In this document: positions 42,587-52,180 of the stretch, piece after piece
How positions within the stretch are numbered: position 1 is the first letter of the stretch
Layout of the letters: each line of letters starts with the position of its first letter
Origin: Bog-756 sp963710495
Lineage (GTDB): Bacteria > Actinomycetota > Acidimicrobiia > Acidimicrobiales > RAAP-2
NCBI GenBank assembly: GCA_963710495.1
Contig: CAVQAI010000009.1
Location: 650,884-714,883, forward strand
Length of the DNA stretch: 64,000 nt
Reading direction: 5' to 3'
Position numbers and translations under genes: made by a program
The notes under the pieces: model-generated
Told to the model about the DNA's origin: nothing
What the model saw: only the letters and a program-made list of their open reading frames with translations
Database searches by the model: none

Positions 42587-42745
42587 CCTGTCTGGACGAT
42601 GACGAACCACAGCAGGAACCTTGACGTTCAGTTTCTCGCCTTTGGTTTGTGACCACTTTCTTGATCTGGCTCATCGACCCAGGCCTAGCCATCAGAAGTG
42701 CTCGAGGTCGTAGACGGGCATACAGGTGCACAACTCGATCGCGAT
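42587..42745. other. Scraps of FUSC and CoADR coding sequence
   Basis: Bases near 42590-42635 repeat part of the FUSC 5' coding region (compare 38535-38605: TGGACGATGA, GAACCACAGCAGGAA, CCTTGACGTTCAG). Bases near 42695-42725 resemble 39758-39790 in the CoADR gene (GTGCTCGAGGTCG). They are non-functional leftovers of a rearrangement. Confidence 0.45.
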
Positions 42746-42807
42746 CCCGTCGGTCCGGTTGTCGTCCATCCTCCCGAGTCGGCCAGGGTCAGGCATGCTT
42801 CGGGCCT

Positions 42808-43038
42808 TCACCCGTCCGTTCCGATGTCTGGATTGACGGACACGAGCTCGACGCCGAGTTCCTGGACTCGCTCAATGAGCCCGACAAGGTGCGCCTGATC
42901 TGTCACGTCGCCAGTCAGCACCGTGGTACCCGCGAGTCGCTGCAACTGCATGCCGTCAAACAGGACTCCAAACGAATCGCCCAGCTCCCCACGAAGGACC
43001 AGCCGATACCTACTCGGTTGCACCAAGTTGTCGTCCAT
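42808..43038 (-). CDS. Small conserved hypothetical protein
   Basis: The 76-residue protein contains YRLVLRGELGDSFGVLFDGM, TVLTGDVTDQAHLVGLIERV and ELGVELVSVNPD. The pattern of a beta strand, a helix and DQAxLxGLLxRxxxLGLxLxSV is common in small actinobacterial proteins of unknown function. The conserved promoter element (43072-43106) lies 34 bp upstream, so it probably belongs to the same regulon as the duplicated DUF1269-CMD genes. Confidence 0.6.
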   Translation of the reverse strand: MDDNLVQPSRYRLVLRGELGDSFGVLFDGMQLQRLAGTTVLTGDVTDQAHLVGLIERVQELGVELVSVNPDIGTDG

Positions 43039-43071
43039 TTGGACGCAGCCTTACATTCCGGCAGGCGACCC

Positions 43072-43106
43072 GTCATCACCTTCGGCCGGATTAACCTAGG
43101 GGAGAC
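43072..43106 (-). promoter_or_regulatory. Conserved promoter element, copy 2
   Basis: GTCATCACCTTCGG-CCGGATTAACCTAGGGGAGA matches copies at 42452 and 45848 in all its blocks. It lies directly upstream of the small gene at 42808-43038. Confidence 0.5.
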
Positions 43107-43242
43107 TGTTGGCCGGCCGAGCCAGATCACCCGGTTCTCCAGCGTGGCCTGGCGCCGACCAATGTTCACAGCCTGTGGAGAGACAAACGTGGGCGGCGCT
43201 GCCGACCGAGGGTTTCCGTTGCGTTCGCCCCCTGGATGCTCG

Positions 43243-45582
43243 CTAGAGGAGGCCCAGTTCGCGGCTGCGTTCAAGCGCGTCGGCCCGCGACGACACGGCG
43301 AGCTTGCGGTAGATCGACCGAACGTGGCTATGGACCGTGTAGTGCGACACATACAGCTCACGACCGATATCCCGCTCCGACAGATCGCTGCGCAGGAGCT
43401 GGAGCACCCCGAGCTCCCGCGGTGTCAACTCGCGATCTTCGGATAGGACGCGGCGGATCTGCGCTGGCCGCTCAAGGGTAGACAATGTCTCGGCCAGGAT
43501 CCCCGGATCAGGGCAATGGTCGAGGATCGATCTCGCATCGGCTATCGCGGCCGTGGCCGCCTTGTGCTCGCCCAGGGCCCGAAGCACGGGCGCCTGGCCG
43601 AGCAGCGCATGGGCCACCTGGATGGGCTGGCCAAAGGTCCGCGCCGAGCGCGACGCCGTGCTCGATCAGCGGCAGCGCCTCCTCGGCCCTGTCACGCGCC
43701 GCCAGCGATGCCCCGACCGCCAGCGGAACCGTGCCGACGGCCTCCTCCGTGCCGTGCTCCCGTCCGAACTGGGCTGCCGACTCGGCCAGGATGCGCTGCT
43801 CGTCGGCACGCCCCGCTCACCGGCGATCAGCGATCGATAGGCCAGCGACGACGTACCAGACAGCCACTGGGCGCTCGCGGGCGCCAGCACCGCCGATTCC
43901 GCGAACCACTCGTCGGCCTCGTCACGCTGACCCTCGAAGTACAGGCCCACACCAACCGCCCAGCAAGCCAACGGCCGCCAAGGCGAGCCGGGGCCCTCAA
44001 GCTCAGCCGCCCGTCGGGCATTTTCCAGCTGGGCGCCGACATCTCCCCAAGGGAATGCGGCCCGTAGCAACGTCAGGCTCGCCTCAGCCGAGCTGAAGCC
44101 ATCGGGCAGCGGTCCTGCGTCCAGATCGCCCAGCCTTTCGACCGCTGCGATGGCCCGTGCCGCCTCATCCTGCCTCGCAGACAGTGAGAGCACCCACGCC
44201 TGAATCAGGAGCAGATGCACCTCGCTGGTCAGTAACTCGTCGGGGAACTGCCGGAGCCAGGCCAGGACGGTGTCGTACCTCCACGTGTTGGCGTACCTGA
44301 TCCACAAGGTTTCGATCAGCTCGACTGCTTCGGCGTATGCCTCGGCCGCCACGGCGTGCTGGATCGCCTCGTCGGTCGTCCCATGATCACGATGCCAGGA
44401 GTAGGCGCGGCGGTGCAGCGCCGGGGCCAGGCCCGGCTCGCGCCGCTCGAGCTCCACCCAGAGCAGCTGCGCAAAGACGGGATGAAAGCGGTACCACCCG
44501 GCCTCGTCGTCGAGCGGGACAAGGAACAGGTTGCTCCGTGACAGCGCATCGAGCATCTCCGCTGAGCCCTCTTGGTCCATCACGGCATCGCACAGAGGGC
44601 CGGTCAACCGTTCGAGAATCGAAGTATGGAGCATCAGCGCCTGTGCCGGCGGCGCGTGGGCCTCGAGTACCTCCGTCACCAGGAAATCCACAACGTGACG
44701 GTTCGATCCCCCAAATGTGTGCACGAAAGCGTGGCGGTCGGCGGTGGGCTGCATTGAGAGCGCCGCCAGATAGAGCCCCGCCGGCCATCCCTCCGTCTTC
44801 CCCACCAGACTGTCGACGTCTTCGGCTGTGAGGTCGAGCCCGAGGCGGCCGTTCAGGAATGCGTCCGCTTCCTGGTAGGTGAATCGCAGATCAGCGGCTC
44901 GTAGCTCGAGTAGCTCGCCGTGGGCGCGCAGACTGGCCACCGGCAGGCTCGGTTCCGTCCTGCTGGCGAGCACGACATGGAATCCAGGCGGCGCATGTTC
45001 GATGAACCAGCGCACACTGGCGCGTGCCGGTTCGCTGGAGACCCGGTGGAAGTCGTCCAGGATGAGGGTGATCTCACCTTGGCCTTCCAGCTCGTTGACC
45101 AGGCGAGGCAGAACGAGATCAATCACCGGTGCCACGAGCGAATGCGATGACGTCGACTTGGCGACGTCGGGGTTTGCGCGCTGTAGTGCCCCGATCGCAT
45201 GCGACCACAGGACGACAGGGTCATTGTCGCCCTCGTCCAGCGTCAGCCACGCAATGAGTCTCCGAGCGGCCTCGGCCTCGTACCAGGCCGAGAGAAGCGT
45301 GGTCTTCCCGAAGCCCGCCGGGCAGGCAACGAGAGTGAGCCTGCGGTCCGATCCGCTTCGAAGACATTCCTGAAGGCGCTCGCGCGGGATCGACTGTTCG
45401 CGCACTGGCGGCGGCCGCAGCTTGGTGCCCACCAGGGTCGCCTGCTCGACACCCTCGTGTCCCCCGCCATCCGCGGCGGAATCCTGCAGGTCAGAGGTGT
45501 CGTGGCGGGTCTCTGGCAGTACCTGACGGAGTGACCGACTCGGGGCCCGCGCCCTACCGAGGGCCTCCCTTGCAGGGGACAT
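43243..45582 (-). CDS. LuxR-family ATP-dependent (MalT/LAL-type) regulator, two frameshifts
   Basis: Joined over shifts near 43820 and 43640, the product has about 780 residues. An AAA/STAND ATPase domain follows the N-terminus (Walker A ACPAGFGKTTLLSAW; Walker B ITLILDDFH). Then come a winged-helix segment and TPR-like repeats, and a C-terminal LuxR helix-turn-helix (LTPRELGVLQLLRSDLSERDIG, HVRSIYRKLAVSS). It is the large MalT-like class that binds ATP and a small inducer. ATG 45582 is chosen because the conserved KLRPP start region follows. It lies between two inverted copies of a two-gene cassette and is their likely regulator. Confidence 0.75.
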
Positions 45583-45619
45583 AATGCTTAGCTTGCCAGT
45601 CGAGAGTTCTTGGGTCCAT

Positions 45620-45635
45620 GGCCGAAAGTCCCTAA
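45620..45635 (-). promoter_or_regulatory. DosR-box-like sequence upstream of the LuxR gene
   Basis: On the minus strand the sequence reads TTAGGGACTTTCGGCC, 38 bp before the LuxR start. It is close to the actinobacterial dormancy-regulator consensus (GGGACTTT-GGCCC type). Function inferred. Confidence 0.35.
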
Positions 45636-45810
45636 CCAAGGCAGGCGCCGCTCCTTCGCTTGCTCTCAGACTGGCTTCCAGGGCGGACGCCAGACTCCAC
45701 CACCAACGTTGCCGGGCCAGGCACGTCACCCCCGGGGGCTGCCCCCCGGCAGGCGATGGAATGCCGGATCGGACACCGCGGTCTCCGACGGCCGAGGCCC
45801 GTGCTCCATT

Positions 45811-45930
45811 CTGTGTCCGCACCTTGACCAATAGTGAACCGGGCAACTTTCCCCTAGGTGAATCCGGCTGGCAGGTGATGACAATTCGCCTACATAGATG
45901 TGAACCTGCTGGGTGACGAACCGACCGCTC
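45811..45930. repeat. Inverted repeat arm 2 (promoter part)
   Basis: This is the reverse complement of 42404-42522 with few differences. It includes the third copy of the conserved promoter element (45848-45882, plus orientation), reading CTTTCCCCTAGGTGAATCCG. It lies about 145 bp upstream of the second DUF1269 gene. Confidence 0.75.
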
Positions 45931-46025
45931 AAGGTGCAGTTCCGGTTGACCGTCAAGGGTTCGCAATTGTCGATAGCAAAGCCGGAAGTCCTCAATGAAT
46001 GCACAGAAAGAATGGAGAAAGCATC

Positions 46026-46535
46026 ATGGCCAAATCTGATCCCGTGTTTGTCTACATCGGCACCTACCCGAGCGAAGCATCTGCCCGAGCCGATTACGAC
46101 GTCGTGAAGGACCTGCACGCCGCAGGAGCTGTCGGCACCTACGACGCTTCGGTGGTCACCAAGGACCCGGACGGCAATGTCCACGTCAACAAAGACGAGA
46201 CGTCGACCCGGCACGGGGCCTGGGGTGGAGCAGCGGTTGGGGCGCTTGTCGGCATCATCTTCCCACCTTCCATCATTGTCGGCGCAGCAGTTGGTGCGAC
46301 GGTCGGCGGGGTGAGCGGGCACCTTTGGAAAGGCATGTCCCGGTCCGACGTGAAGGAGTTCGGGGACATCATCGACGCTGGGCAGGCCGCACTGGTCATA
46401 GTCGGTCAGAGCACCATCGGGGACGCCATCGAAAAGGCCGGCCTGAAGGCTGAGAAGCATGCAGCCAAGGAGCTCGACGTGAGCGCCAAGGACATTGACC
46501 AGGCGGTTCAGGAAACGGCGCAGGAGCTCGGCTGA
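46026..46535 (+). CDS. DUF1269-type membrane-associated protein (copy 2)
   Basis: The 169-residue protein is collinear with the product of 41791-42300 and differs at about 23 positions, mostly conservative. It has the same start context (ATGGAGAAAGCATC upstream) and the same order of conserved segments, VFVYIGTYPSEASARADYD, GAWGGAAVGALVGIIFPPS and VKEFGDIIDAGQAALVIVGQ. It is the first gene of the inverted cassette. Confidence 0.83.
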   Translation: MAKSDPVFVYIGTYPSEASARADYDVVKDLHAAGAVGTYDASVVTKDPDGNVHVNKDETSTRHGAWGGAAVGALVGIIFPPSIIVGAAVGATVGGVSGHLWKGMSRSDVKEFGDIIDAGQAALVIVGQSTIGDAIEKAGLKAEKHAAKELDVSAKDIDQAVQETAQELG

Positions 46536-46632
46536 TCCAGTCGGCTGTGCGTTAAGCGGCAAAGCGCTACGTCACAGTTGTGGGCCGCGTTGTTTCGTCA
46601 ATTTGGAATTCCCAAAAAGAAAGGCAGAGAAA

Positions 46633-46966
46633 ATGAGTGAGGACCGACCGCTTCTCGACACAGTTCTCGAGATGACCGATGCCTCGGTGAGGCGTACCAG
46701 CCTGAGCGACCGGGAGCTCATGATGGTCCGCCTTGCTGCCATGGCGGCTATCGGTGCACCCCCGGCCTCGTATCTGCTGAACATTGGCGGCCGTCGCAGC
46801 CGCAGGCACTGATCTGACCCTGGAGGACGCACAAGGCACCCTCATCGCGGTTGCGCCAGTCATCGGCACGCCCAGGACGGTGTCCGCTGCCGCTGCGATC
46901 GCCGAGGCCCTCGGGCTGGCTCTGGCCATCGAGAACGCTATCGAGGAGAGGCAAGCATCCTCCTGA
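46633..46966 (+). CDS. Carboxymuconolactone decarboxylase-like small protein (copy 2), one frameshift
   Basis: The first frame (ATG 46633 after AAGGCAGAGAAA) reads SEDRPLLDTVLEMTDASVRR and LSDRELMMVRLAAMAAIGAP to YLLNI. The next frame continues AAVAAAGTDLTLEDAQGTLI and TVSAAAAIAEALGLALAI to the stop at 46966. It matches copy 1 (41309-41635) throughout. The shift is a single extra base at aacattggcgg near 46787. Confidence 0.7.
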
Positions 46967-47070
46967 CTTGCCGTCACTCCTTCGCTGTGACCCGCCGGCG
47001 GTCTTCGATTCCACAGCGAACCGAGGACAGCTGGCCGACCAGCGCGATCGGCCGTTGGAGGAGCCCTGAC

Positions 47071-47683
47071 GTGATCGGGGGAACCCGAGTATCTGTCCGT
47101 GCGTCCCGTGAGGAGGTAGCCCACCCAGCCTCCCTCTATAAAGGGATAAGCCTCGAATTCGGGCGAGCGCTCCATGCCCCACACGTGGTGCCGTCCGTTG
47201 TCGTGGTCAACGGCCTCCTTGTGGCAGGGCTGTGGTGGTGGGCGCCAGGCTCCTGGAAGAACTCGCTGTTCTCCCTCCACGGACCATTGGCCTTCGCCCT
47301 GGTCCTCGGCGGCTGGATGATTGCCGATGTGCCGGCCACCAACCTGCTTGGGCCCGACCCCCGGCGCGCGAAGGCGGCGCTCGATGATCCGGTGATTGCT
47401 CTACGCCAAGAACCCCGTCTTATGGACCTTCGTCGCCCCGGTGTGCAGCGTCGTCGCTGTGATCGTTGGAACCTCCAACCACGTCGCAATGGTCATCACC
47501 ATCATCGCCATCACAGTGATTCCGTTCGGGGTGTTGGGGTTCTCAACCTGGGTCGGTATCCGCTTCCCCTACCACCCGATCTCGTTGCAGGAACGCTGGG
47601 CGCATCGCCGCCATCGCCAAAGGCTCGGTTCAAGCAACGCTTGGTGTCTAGCCGTACAACCGCAGCAGAAGACGAGGAGGTGA
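47071..47683 (+). pseudogene. Truncated paralogue of the membrane protein at 34916
   Basis: GTG 47071 follows GGAGGAG. The first frame holds VVVVNGLLVAGLWWWAPGSW, HGPLAFALVLGGWMIADVPA and NLLGPDPRRAKAALDDPV. The next frame holds LYAKNPVLWTFVAPVCSVVA and FGVLGFSTWVGIRFPYHPIS. After that the similarity to the 34916 protein ends, and its last two helices are missing. Both a shift (near 47395) and a C-terminal loss are present, so this copy is probably dead. Confidence 0.65.
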
Positions 47684-47786
47684 CGCTCAATTTCGGCAGA
47701 CACGTAAGAAACCACAAATTGAGGGTCGTTGGACCTAGCCATAACGGGACCGACGACCTGCCCGACTAGTTGAACCTGGAGGAAAC

Positions 47787-48023
47787 ATGTTGATTGCCTA
47801 TAGCTTTCCGCTGTTGAGCGTCTTTTGGAGCCTGCTGATGTTTGCGCTGCTGGTCCTCTGGATCTTCATCGTCATCTGGTGCTTCATCGACAACTTCCGT
47901 CGCCGGGACCACCACGGTGTTGCCAAAGCGCTCTGGTTTGTCTTCATCGTCTTTGTCCCCGTGATCGGCGTGATCGCCTACATCATCGCCAGGCCGCCTG
48001 TGGCGGACGTTGACGTGGTGTGA
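47787..48023 (+). CDS. PLDc_N-type small membrane protein
   Basis: The 78-residue protein starts at ATG 47787 after GGAGGAAAC. It has two transmembrane helices: LLSVFWSLLMFALLVLWIFI and ALWFVFIVFVPVIGVIAYII. They are separated by a conserved basic loop, DNFRRRDHHGVAK. This is the phospholipase D N-terminal-type module found alone or with SHOCT in stress clusters. Function unknown. Confidence 0.8.
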   Translation: MLIAYSFPLLSVFWSLLMFALLVLWIFIVIWCFIDNFRRRDHHGVAKALWFVFIVFVPVIGVIAYIIARPPVADVDVV

Positions 48024-48120
48024 GAACACCAGCTCCACCTCTTCTATCCAGACTGGGGGACCCGGGACGGCAGTCAAGCTGCCTCGGGGCCCCACCGGCC
48101 CACGTGAAAGGTCCAACCAG

Positions 48121-48609
48121 ATGAAACGCTTCGCAGTGCTTGCCGTGATGATCTCCGCGATAGTGATTACCGGGTGTTCAAGTTCTTCCACAAGTAGTTC
48201 GACGACGACCACGAGCCAGGGATCGACGTCGACCACTGTTGCCAACAGCGTGACCGGGACGGTGAAATGGGCCACGACCAACAAGGCAGTGGTCACGGCG
48301 CTGAGTGCCGATGTGGGCACACTGGGGACTGCACTGCCGGCGGCCGTGTCCTCTCACAACCCGTCGTCAGTGACCGCCAGTTGCCAGAAGCTCGCTACGG
48401 ACGTGGCGACGGCGAAGGCACTGCCGCCCATTCCCAACTCGACTGCGCAGAAGGAATGGACGTCCCTGCTGAACGATCTCAGCAATGCGTCCCAGAAGTG
48501 CAGTGAGGGGATCGCCAACAATGACACCGGGGCACTTAGTCAAGCCGCTTCCGGAATCACGAGCAGCAGCAGCACTCTCCAGAGTCTGACCAGCACCCTC
48601 GGCTTGTGA
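48121..48609 (+). CDS. Putative lipoprotein, Ser/Thr-rich
   Basis: The 162-residue protein has a lipoprotein signal (MKRFAVLAVMISAIVITGC, Cys at residue 19) and a Ser/Thr-rich linker (SSSSTSSSTTTTSQG). A helical domain follows with two cysteines (TASCQKLATDV and SQKCSEGIAN), perhaps paired. ATG 48121 is the natural start; the frame is open upstream but without signal features. Membrane-anchored on the outer face. Function unknown. Confidence 0.75.
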   Translation: MKRFAVLAVMISAIVITGCSSSSTSSSTTTTSQGSTSTTVANSVTGTVKWATTNKAVVTALSADVGTLGTALPAAVSSHNPSSVTASCQKLATDVATAKALPPIPNSTAQKEWTSLLNDLSNASQKCSEGIANNDTGALSQAASGITSSSSTLQSLTSTLGL

Positions 48610-48793
48610 CGACGATGTCTACCGCGAAGTCGGAATAAACACGGGTAGTCACGTGAGACGCCGGATTACCCGACCGGTCCTGGGGCTCGCCTTAACGCAC
48701 GGCGCCACCCTATGCCGCGTCCCCGAGCCTGAGTGGGTGCTGCAACGCTCGTGAACATGACGGGATCAGCCTGCGAACAAGGAGCTTAGGGCC

Positions 48794-50650
48794 ATGACCA
48801 ACTTCCCCCCCATCGCCGAGTACGCCTTTCTCTCCGACTGCGAGGACAGTTGCCTGATCGCTCCCGACGGATCGGTGGAGTGGCTCTGCCTGCCCCGACC
48901 GGACTCACCGAGCGTCTTCGGAGCCCTCCTCGATCGATCGGCAGGATCATTCCGGTTCGGACCTTCGAACACCATGGTCCCCCAACAGCGGGTGTACGTC
49001 CCCGGCACCATGGTGATGGAAACAACCTGGCACACGCCCACCGGTTGGCTTGTAGTGAGTGACTTCCTTGTCATCCGCAAGACGGACGACGGGACACGCC
49101 GTCCTGGCTATCGGAGGGCGCCCAACGACTCGACGGCGTCCGGAGTGCTTCTCCGCACTGCTAAATGCATCTCCGGAAAGGTCGAGATCGAGACGGACTG
49201 TGTCCCGTTGTTCGACTACGGCGCCACCATCGGTCAGTGGGCCTACGACGGTGACGGATACTGCTCCGTTACTGTGCAGGACTCCAGTGGCGAACTGTCG
49301 CTGTCAATGGTGAGCAGCCTCCGGCTCGGCATCGTGGGGGCGCGCTGCTACGGACGCACCGGTCTCTCGGAGGGCGAGGAGAGCTTCATCGCCTTGTCGT
49401 GGGGCGGAACCCCCCCGACCACCCAAGACGAGGTGAACAGCGACCTCGACTCCACGGTGGCTTTCTGGCGTGACTGGCTTTCCACCGGCACATTCCCCGA
49501 CCACCCGTGGCGGCCGTACATCGAGCGGAGCGCGCTCACGCTGAAAGGGTTGAGCTACTCCCCGACCGGAGCCATCATGGCCGCCTCCACGACTTCCCTC
49601 CCCGAGACCCCAGGTGGCGCCCGTAACTGGGACTACCGCTTCACATGGATCAGGGACACCGGTTTCATGTTGCGGTCGCTCTACCGTCTGGGGTTCAACT
49701 GGGAGGCGCTCGAGTACTTCGCCTTCGTACTCGAATGCGTCAGCCAGGGGAAGCTGGACCAGCCGTTCGAACTCCAGATCATGTACGGGATCGGCGGTGA
49801 GCGGGACCTGACCGAATCGACGCTCGACCACCTGAGCGGTTACGACGGCGCAAGTCCGGTCCGGGTCGGCAACGGGGCCTGGGACCAGCACCAGAACGAC
49901 GTCTGGGGCATGCTCCTCGACGGAGTCGAGCAGCACCTCAAGGTGGGGGCGGCGCAGATCGTCCAACCGGTGTGGGAGGGATTGGCTGGACTGGTGGAGG
50001 ACGCCTTGTCCCACAGCGGGGACGCCGACCAGGGCATCTGGGAGATCCGGGGCGAGCCCCAGCACTTCACCGCGTCGGCCGTCCTGTGCTGGGTAGCGGC
50101 GGATCGGGGAGCCGACCTGGCACAGCGACGGGGGGACCACGAACGTGCCGTCCGCTGGCGCAGCGCAGCCGACCAGTTGAAGGATGACATCCTGACCAAG
50201 GGCGTCGATTCCCAGGGCAGATTCCGACAGGCGTACGAAAACGAACAGCTCGACGCGTCCCTCCTCTTGATCCCGATTATGGGATTCCTTCCTCCAGACG
50301 ACGGGCGGGTGAAGGCTACGGTCCTGGCCATCGCCGACGAGCTGACCGAAGACGGGCTGGTACTCCGCTACAAAGTCGACAGCACCGACACCGGATTCGC
50401 AGGCAAGGAAGGCACCTTCACCATTTGCTCGTGGTGGCTGGTCTCGGCGCTGGCCATGATCGGCGAGATCGACAGGGCCCGGGTCCTGTGCAAGAAGCTG
50501 CTGTCCTTCGCCGGGCCTCTGAATCTCTACGCCGAGGAGATCGACGCGACCACCGGCGAGCACCTCGGCAACTTTCCCCAAGCGTTCACTCACCTGGCCC
50601 TGATTGACGCTGTGTCGCAGCTCATCGAGGCGCAAATGGACACTGCCTGA
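48794..50650 (+). CDS. Glycoside hydrolase family 15 (trehalase/glucoamylase-like)
   Basis: The complete 618-residue enzyme has an N-terminal beta-sandwich (PPIAEYAFLSDCEDSCLIAP, GSVEWLCLPRPDSPSVFGAL) and an (alpha/alpha)6 barrel. The barrel contains ETPGGARNWDYRFTWIRD, the catalytic acid Glu in GIWEIRGEPQHF and the base Glu in LYAEEIDATTGEHLGNFPQA. This length and these motifs are those of actinobacterial GH15 trehalases and glucodextranase-like enzymes; the substrate is not decided. No signal peptide, so cytoplasmic. ATG 48794 follows AAGGAG. It is a paralogue of the partial gene at the left edge. Confidence 0.9.
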   Translation: MTNFPPIAEYAFLSDCEDSCLIAPDGSVEWLCLPRPDSPSVFGALLDRSAGSFRFGPSNTMVPQQRVYVPGTMVMETTWHTPTGWLVVSDFLVIRKTDDGTRRPGYRRAPNDSTASGVLLRTAKCISGKVEIETDCVPLFDYGATIGQWAYDGDGYCSVTVQDSSGELSLSMVSSLRLGIVGARCYGRTGLSEGEESFIALSWGGTPPTTQDEVNSDLDSTVAFWRDWLSTGTFPDHPWRPYIERSALTLKGLSYSPTGAIMAASTTSLPETPGGARNWDYRFTWIRDTGFMLRSLYRLGFNWEALEYFAFVLECVSQGKLDQPFELQIMYGIGGERDLTESTLDHLSGYDGASPVRVGNGAWDQHQNDVWGMLLDGVEQHLKVGAAQIVQPVWEGLAGLVEDALSHSGDADQGIWEIRGEPQHFTASAVLCWVAADRGADLAQRRGDHERAVRWRSAADQLKDDILTKGVDSQGRFRQAYENEQLDASLLLIPIMGFLPPDDGRVKATVLAIADELTEDGLVLRYKVDSTDTGFAGKEGTFTICSWWLVSALAMIGEIDRARVLCKKLLSFAGPLNLYAEEIDATTGEHLGNFPQAFTHLALIDAVSQLIEAQMDTA

Positions 50651-50733
50651 TGCGAGCTGCGGGTCGGACGTCTGGGACTGATCTCCCCGGAGATCGAACT
50701 CGTGATTCGACCTCCTCGCACTAGCACTGACCG

Positions 50734-51693
50734 ATGACGGTCGGGCCTGTCTGCAACGACGAGGGAGGTACGCCAGTCGGCGACCCTACGCCTACGGTTA
50801 AGCCGGGCGCAGTCACCAGAGCGGCAAATCCTGAAGCTGCTACCAGCCGGCACCATCTAGGGTTCGTAGGTCGAACTAAGACACTGGTCCGTGCCATCGA
50901 GGACGGCGACGACTCTAAGGTCGAGAAGGCGGTACTCGATCTCAGCCGGTCTCGACGGCTATTCGCCCCCCTGGCCTTTCTGGTTGGCGCCTTCGTGATG
51001 TTGTTCCAAGGCGTCAAACTGCTGTTTTCGAACTGGCGGTTAACCCTGGTCGAGGTACTTCCGGCCATGTGGATCTGGCTGGCCCTGCTGGATCTCAAAG
51101 TGCACCTCCTCCATGGTAAGTCGTTCACGGTGCTTCGAGGCCCGATCTTGATCCCGATCATTTTGGCAATCGCAGCAATTGCCGCCGCCAGCTTCTTGCT
51201 GAATGCGGTCTTCGCCTTCGCAATTGCCCTTCCCGGATCACCTGACATCAGACGCGGGTTCACAAAAGCCCGATCTCACCTTCGAGTCGTCCTGGGTTGG
51301 GGGCTACTCATCGGACTGTGCCTGGGAATCTCGGTTACTGTCCTTCCGCGCTGGGGCCGTTGGTGGTTCGCGGTGTCGCTCAGCATCATCATCGGCGTGA
51401 TGATGGTCGCCTACGTCTCTGTTCCATCACGGCTCATCGGCTTGGCGAAGGCTGGGTCCAGGCGTGACCAGGTCTCCGCCTCGGCGATCGGCGGAAGCAT
51501 CGGGGCGGTCGTCTGCACCCCTCCCTACGTCCTCGGCCGAATTGGCGTTCTCATGCTCGGCTCCCACGTGCTTTTCGTTCCAGGCATCTTCGTCCTCGTC
51601 CTCGCCGTCACACTTCAGGCAGGTGCGAACGGCGCCGTAAAGGCGATCAAAATGAGCGCCAAGTTGGCTTCCGGTCGGAACACTGCGACCTAA
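50734..51693 (+). CDS. Multi-pass membrane protein of unknown function
   Basis: The 319-residue protein has a hydrophilic N-terminus of ~75 residues and six or seven helices. Segments include FAPLAFLVGAFVMLFQGVKL, LVEVLPAMWIWLALLDLKVH, LIPIILAIAAIAAASFLLNA, WGLLIGLCLGISVTVL and HVLFVPGIFVLVLAVTLQAG. The repeated amphipathic stretches (RRGFTKARSHLRVVLGWGLL) resemble EI24/DUF-type membrane proteins, but I do not recognise the family with confidence. It follows the GH15 gene by 83 bp. Confidence 0.65.
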   Translation: MTVGPVCNDEGGTPVGDPTPTVKPGAVTRAANPEAATSRHHLGFVGRTKTLVRAIEDGDDSKVEKAVLDLSRSRRLFAPLAFLVGAFVMLFQGVKLLFSNWRLTLVEVLPAMWIWLALLDLKVHLLHGKSFTVLRGPILIPIILAIAAIAAASFLLNAVFAFAIALPGSPDIRRGFTKARSHLRVVLGWGLLIGLCLGISVTVLPRWGRWWFAVSLSIIIGVMMVAYVSVPSRLIGLAKAGSRRDQVSASAIGGSIGAVVCTPPYVLGRIGVLMLGSHVLFVPGIFVLVLAVTLQAGANGAVKAIKMSAKLASGRNTAT

Positions 51694-52180
51694 CTCAATC
51701 CCGCGTCTTCGCAGGCGGTCTCGACGATGCCCAGGCACATGATGATGGCGGCACTACCGGCAGGGATGCTCGGTCGGCCTGAACGGTTGCCTGACCAGCT
51801 GGAGGACTCGGACGGAACCAAGTAAAGGAACGACAGCGGCATGGCCCAGCTTCGTCGTTCGGGATCGAACTACGAACAGTCCTACTCAGATCACCCGGAT
51901 GACTTTGTCGGCACCCACAGCCGGTCGTGAGCGCCAAGCAATCGACAAAGGCCGTACAAGAGACTCCGAGGGAGCTCAGCTGAACTGGGCGACCGCCTAC
52001 ACCCAGGCGGGCGCTGCGAACGTCGCCCAACGGGTCTCGGGTGTCGCGATCCTGAGGGTGTCGTGCTGAACTACATGGAAAGGCGATACCGCCACTCGTT
52101 CAAGTTGTTCGCTCGGCGATCGGGCCCATGCCGATGAGGACCGCTAAGTTCTACGACCGAGCCAAGATCGGACTATTCGA
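51694..52180. other. Intergenic region, about 490 bp
   Basis: No supported gene. Near 52070 the plus strand reads LNYMERRYRHSF, faintly like the C-terminus of integrase-core transposases, which may be an IS scrap. Confidence 0.35.
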
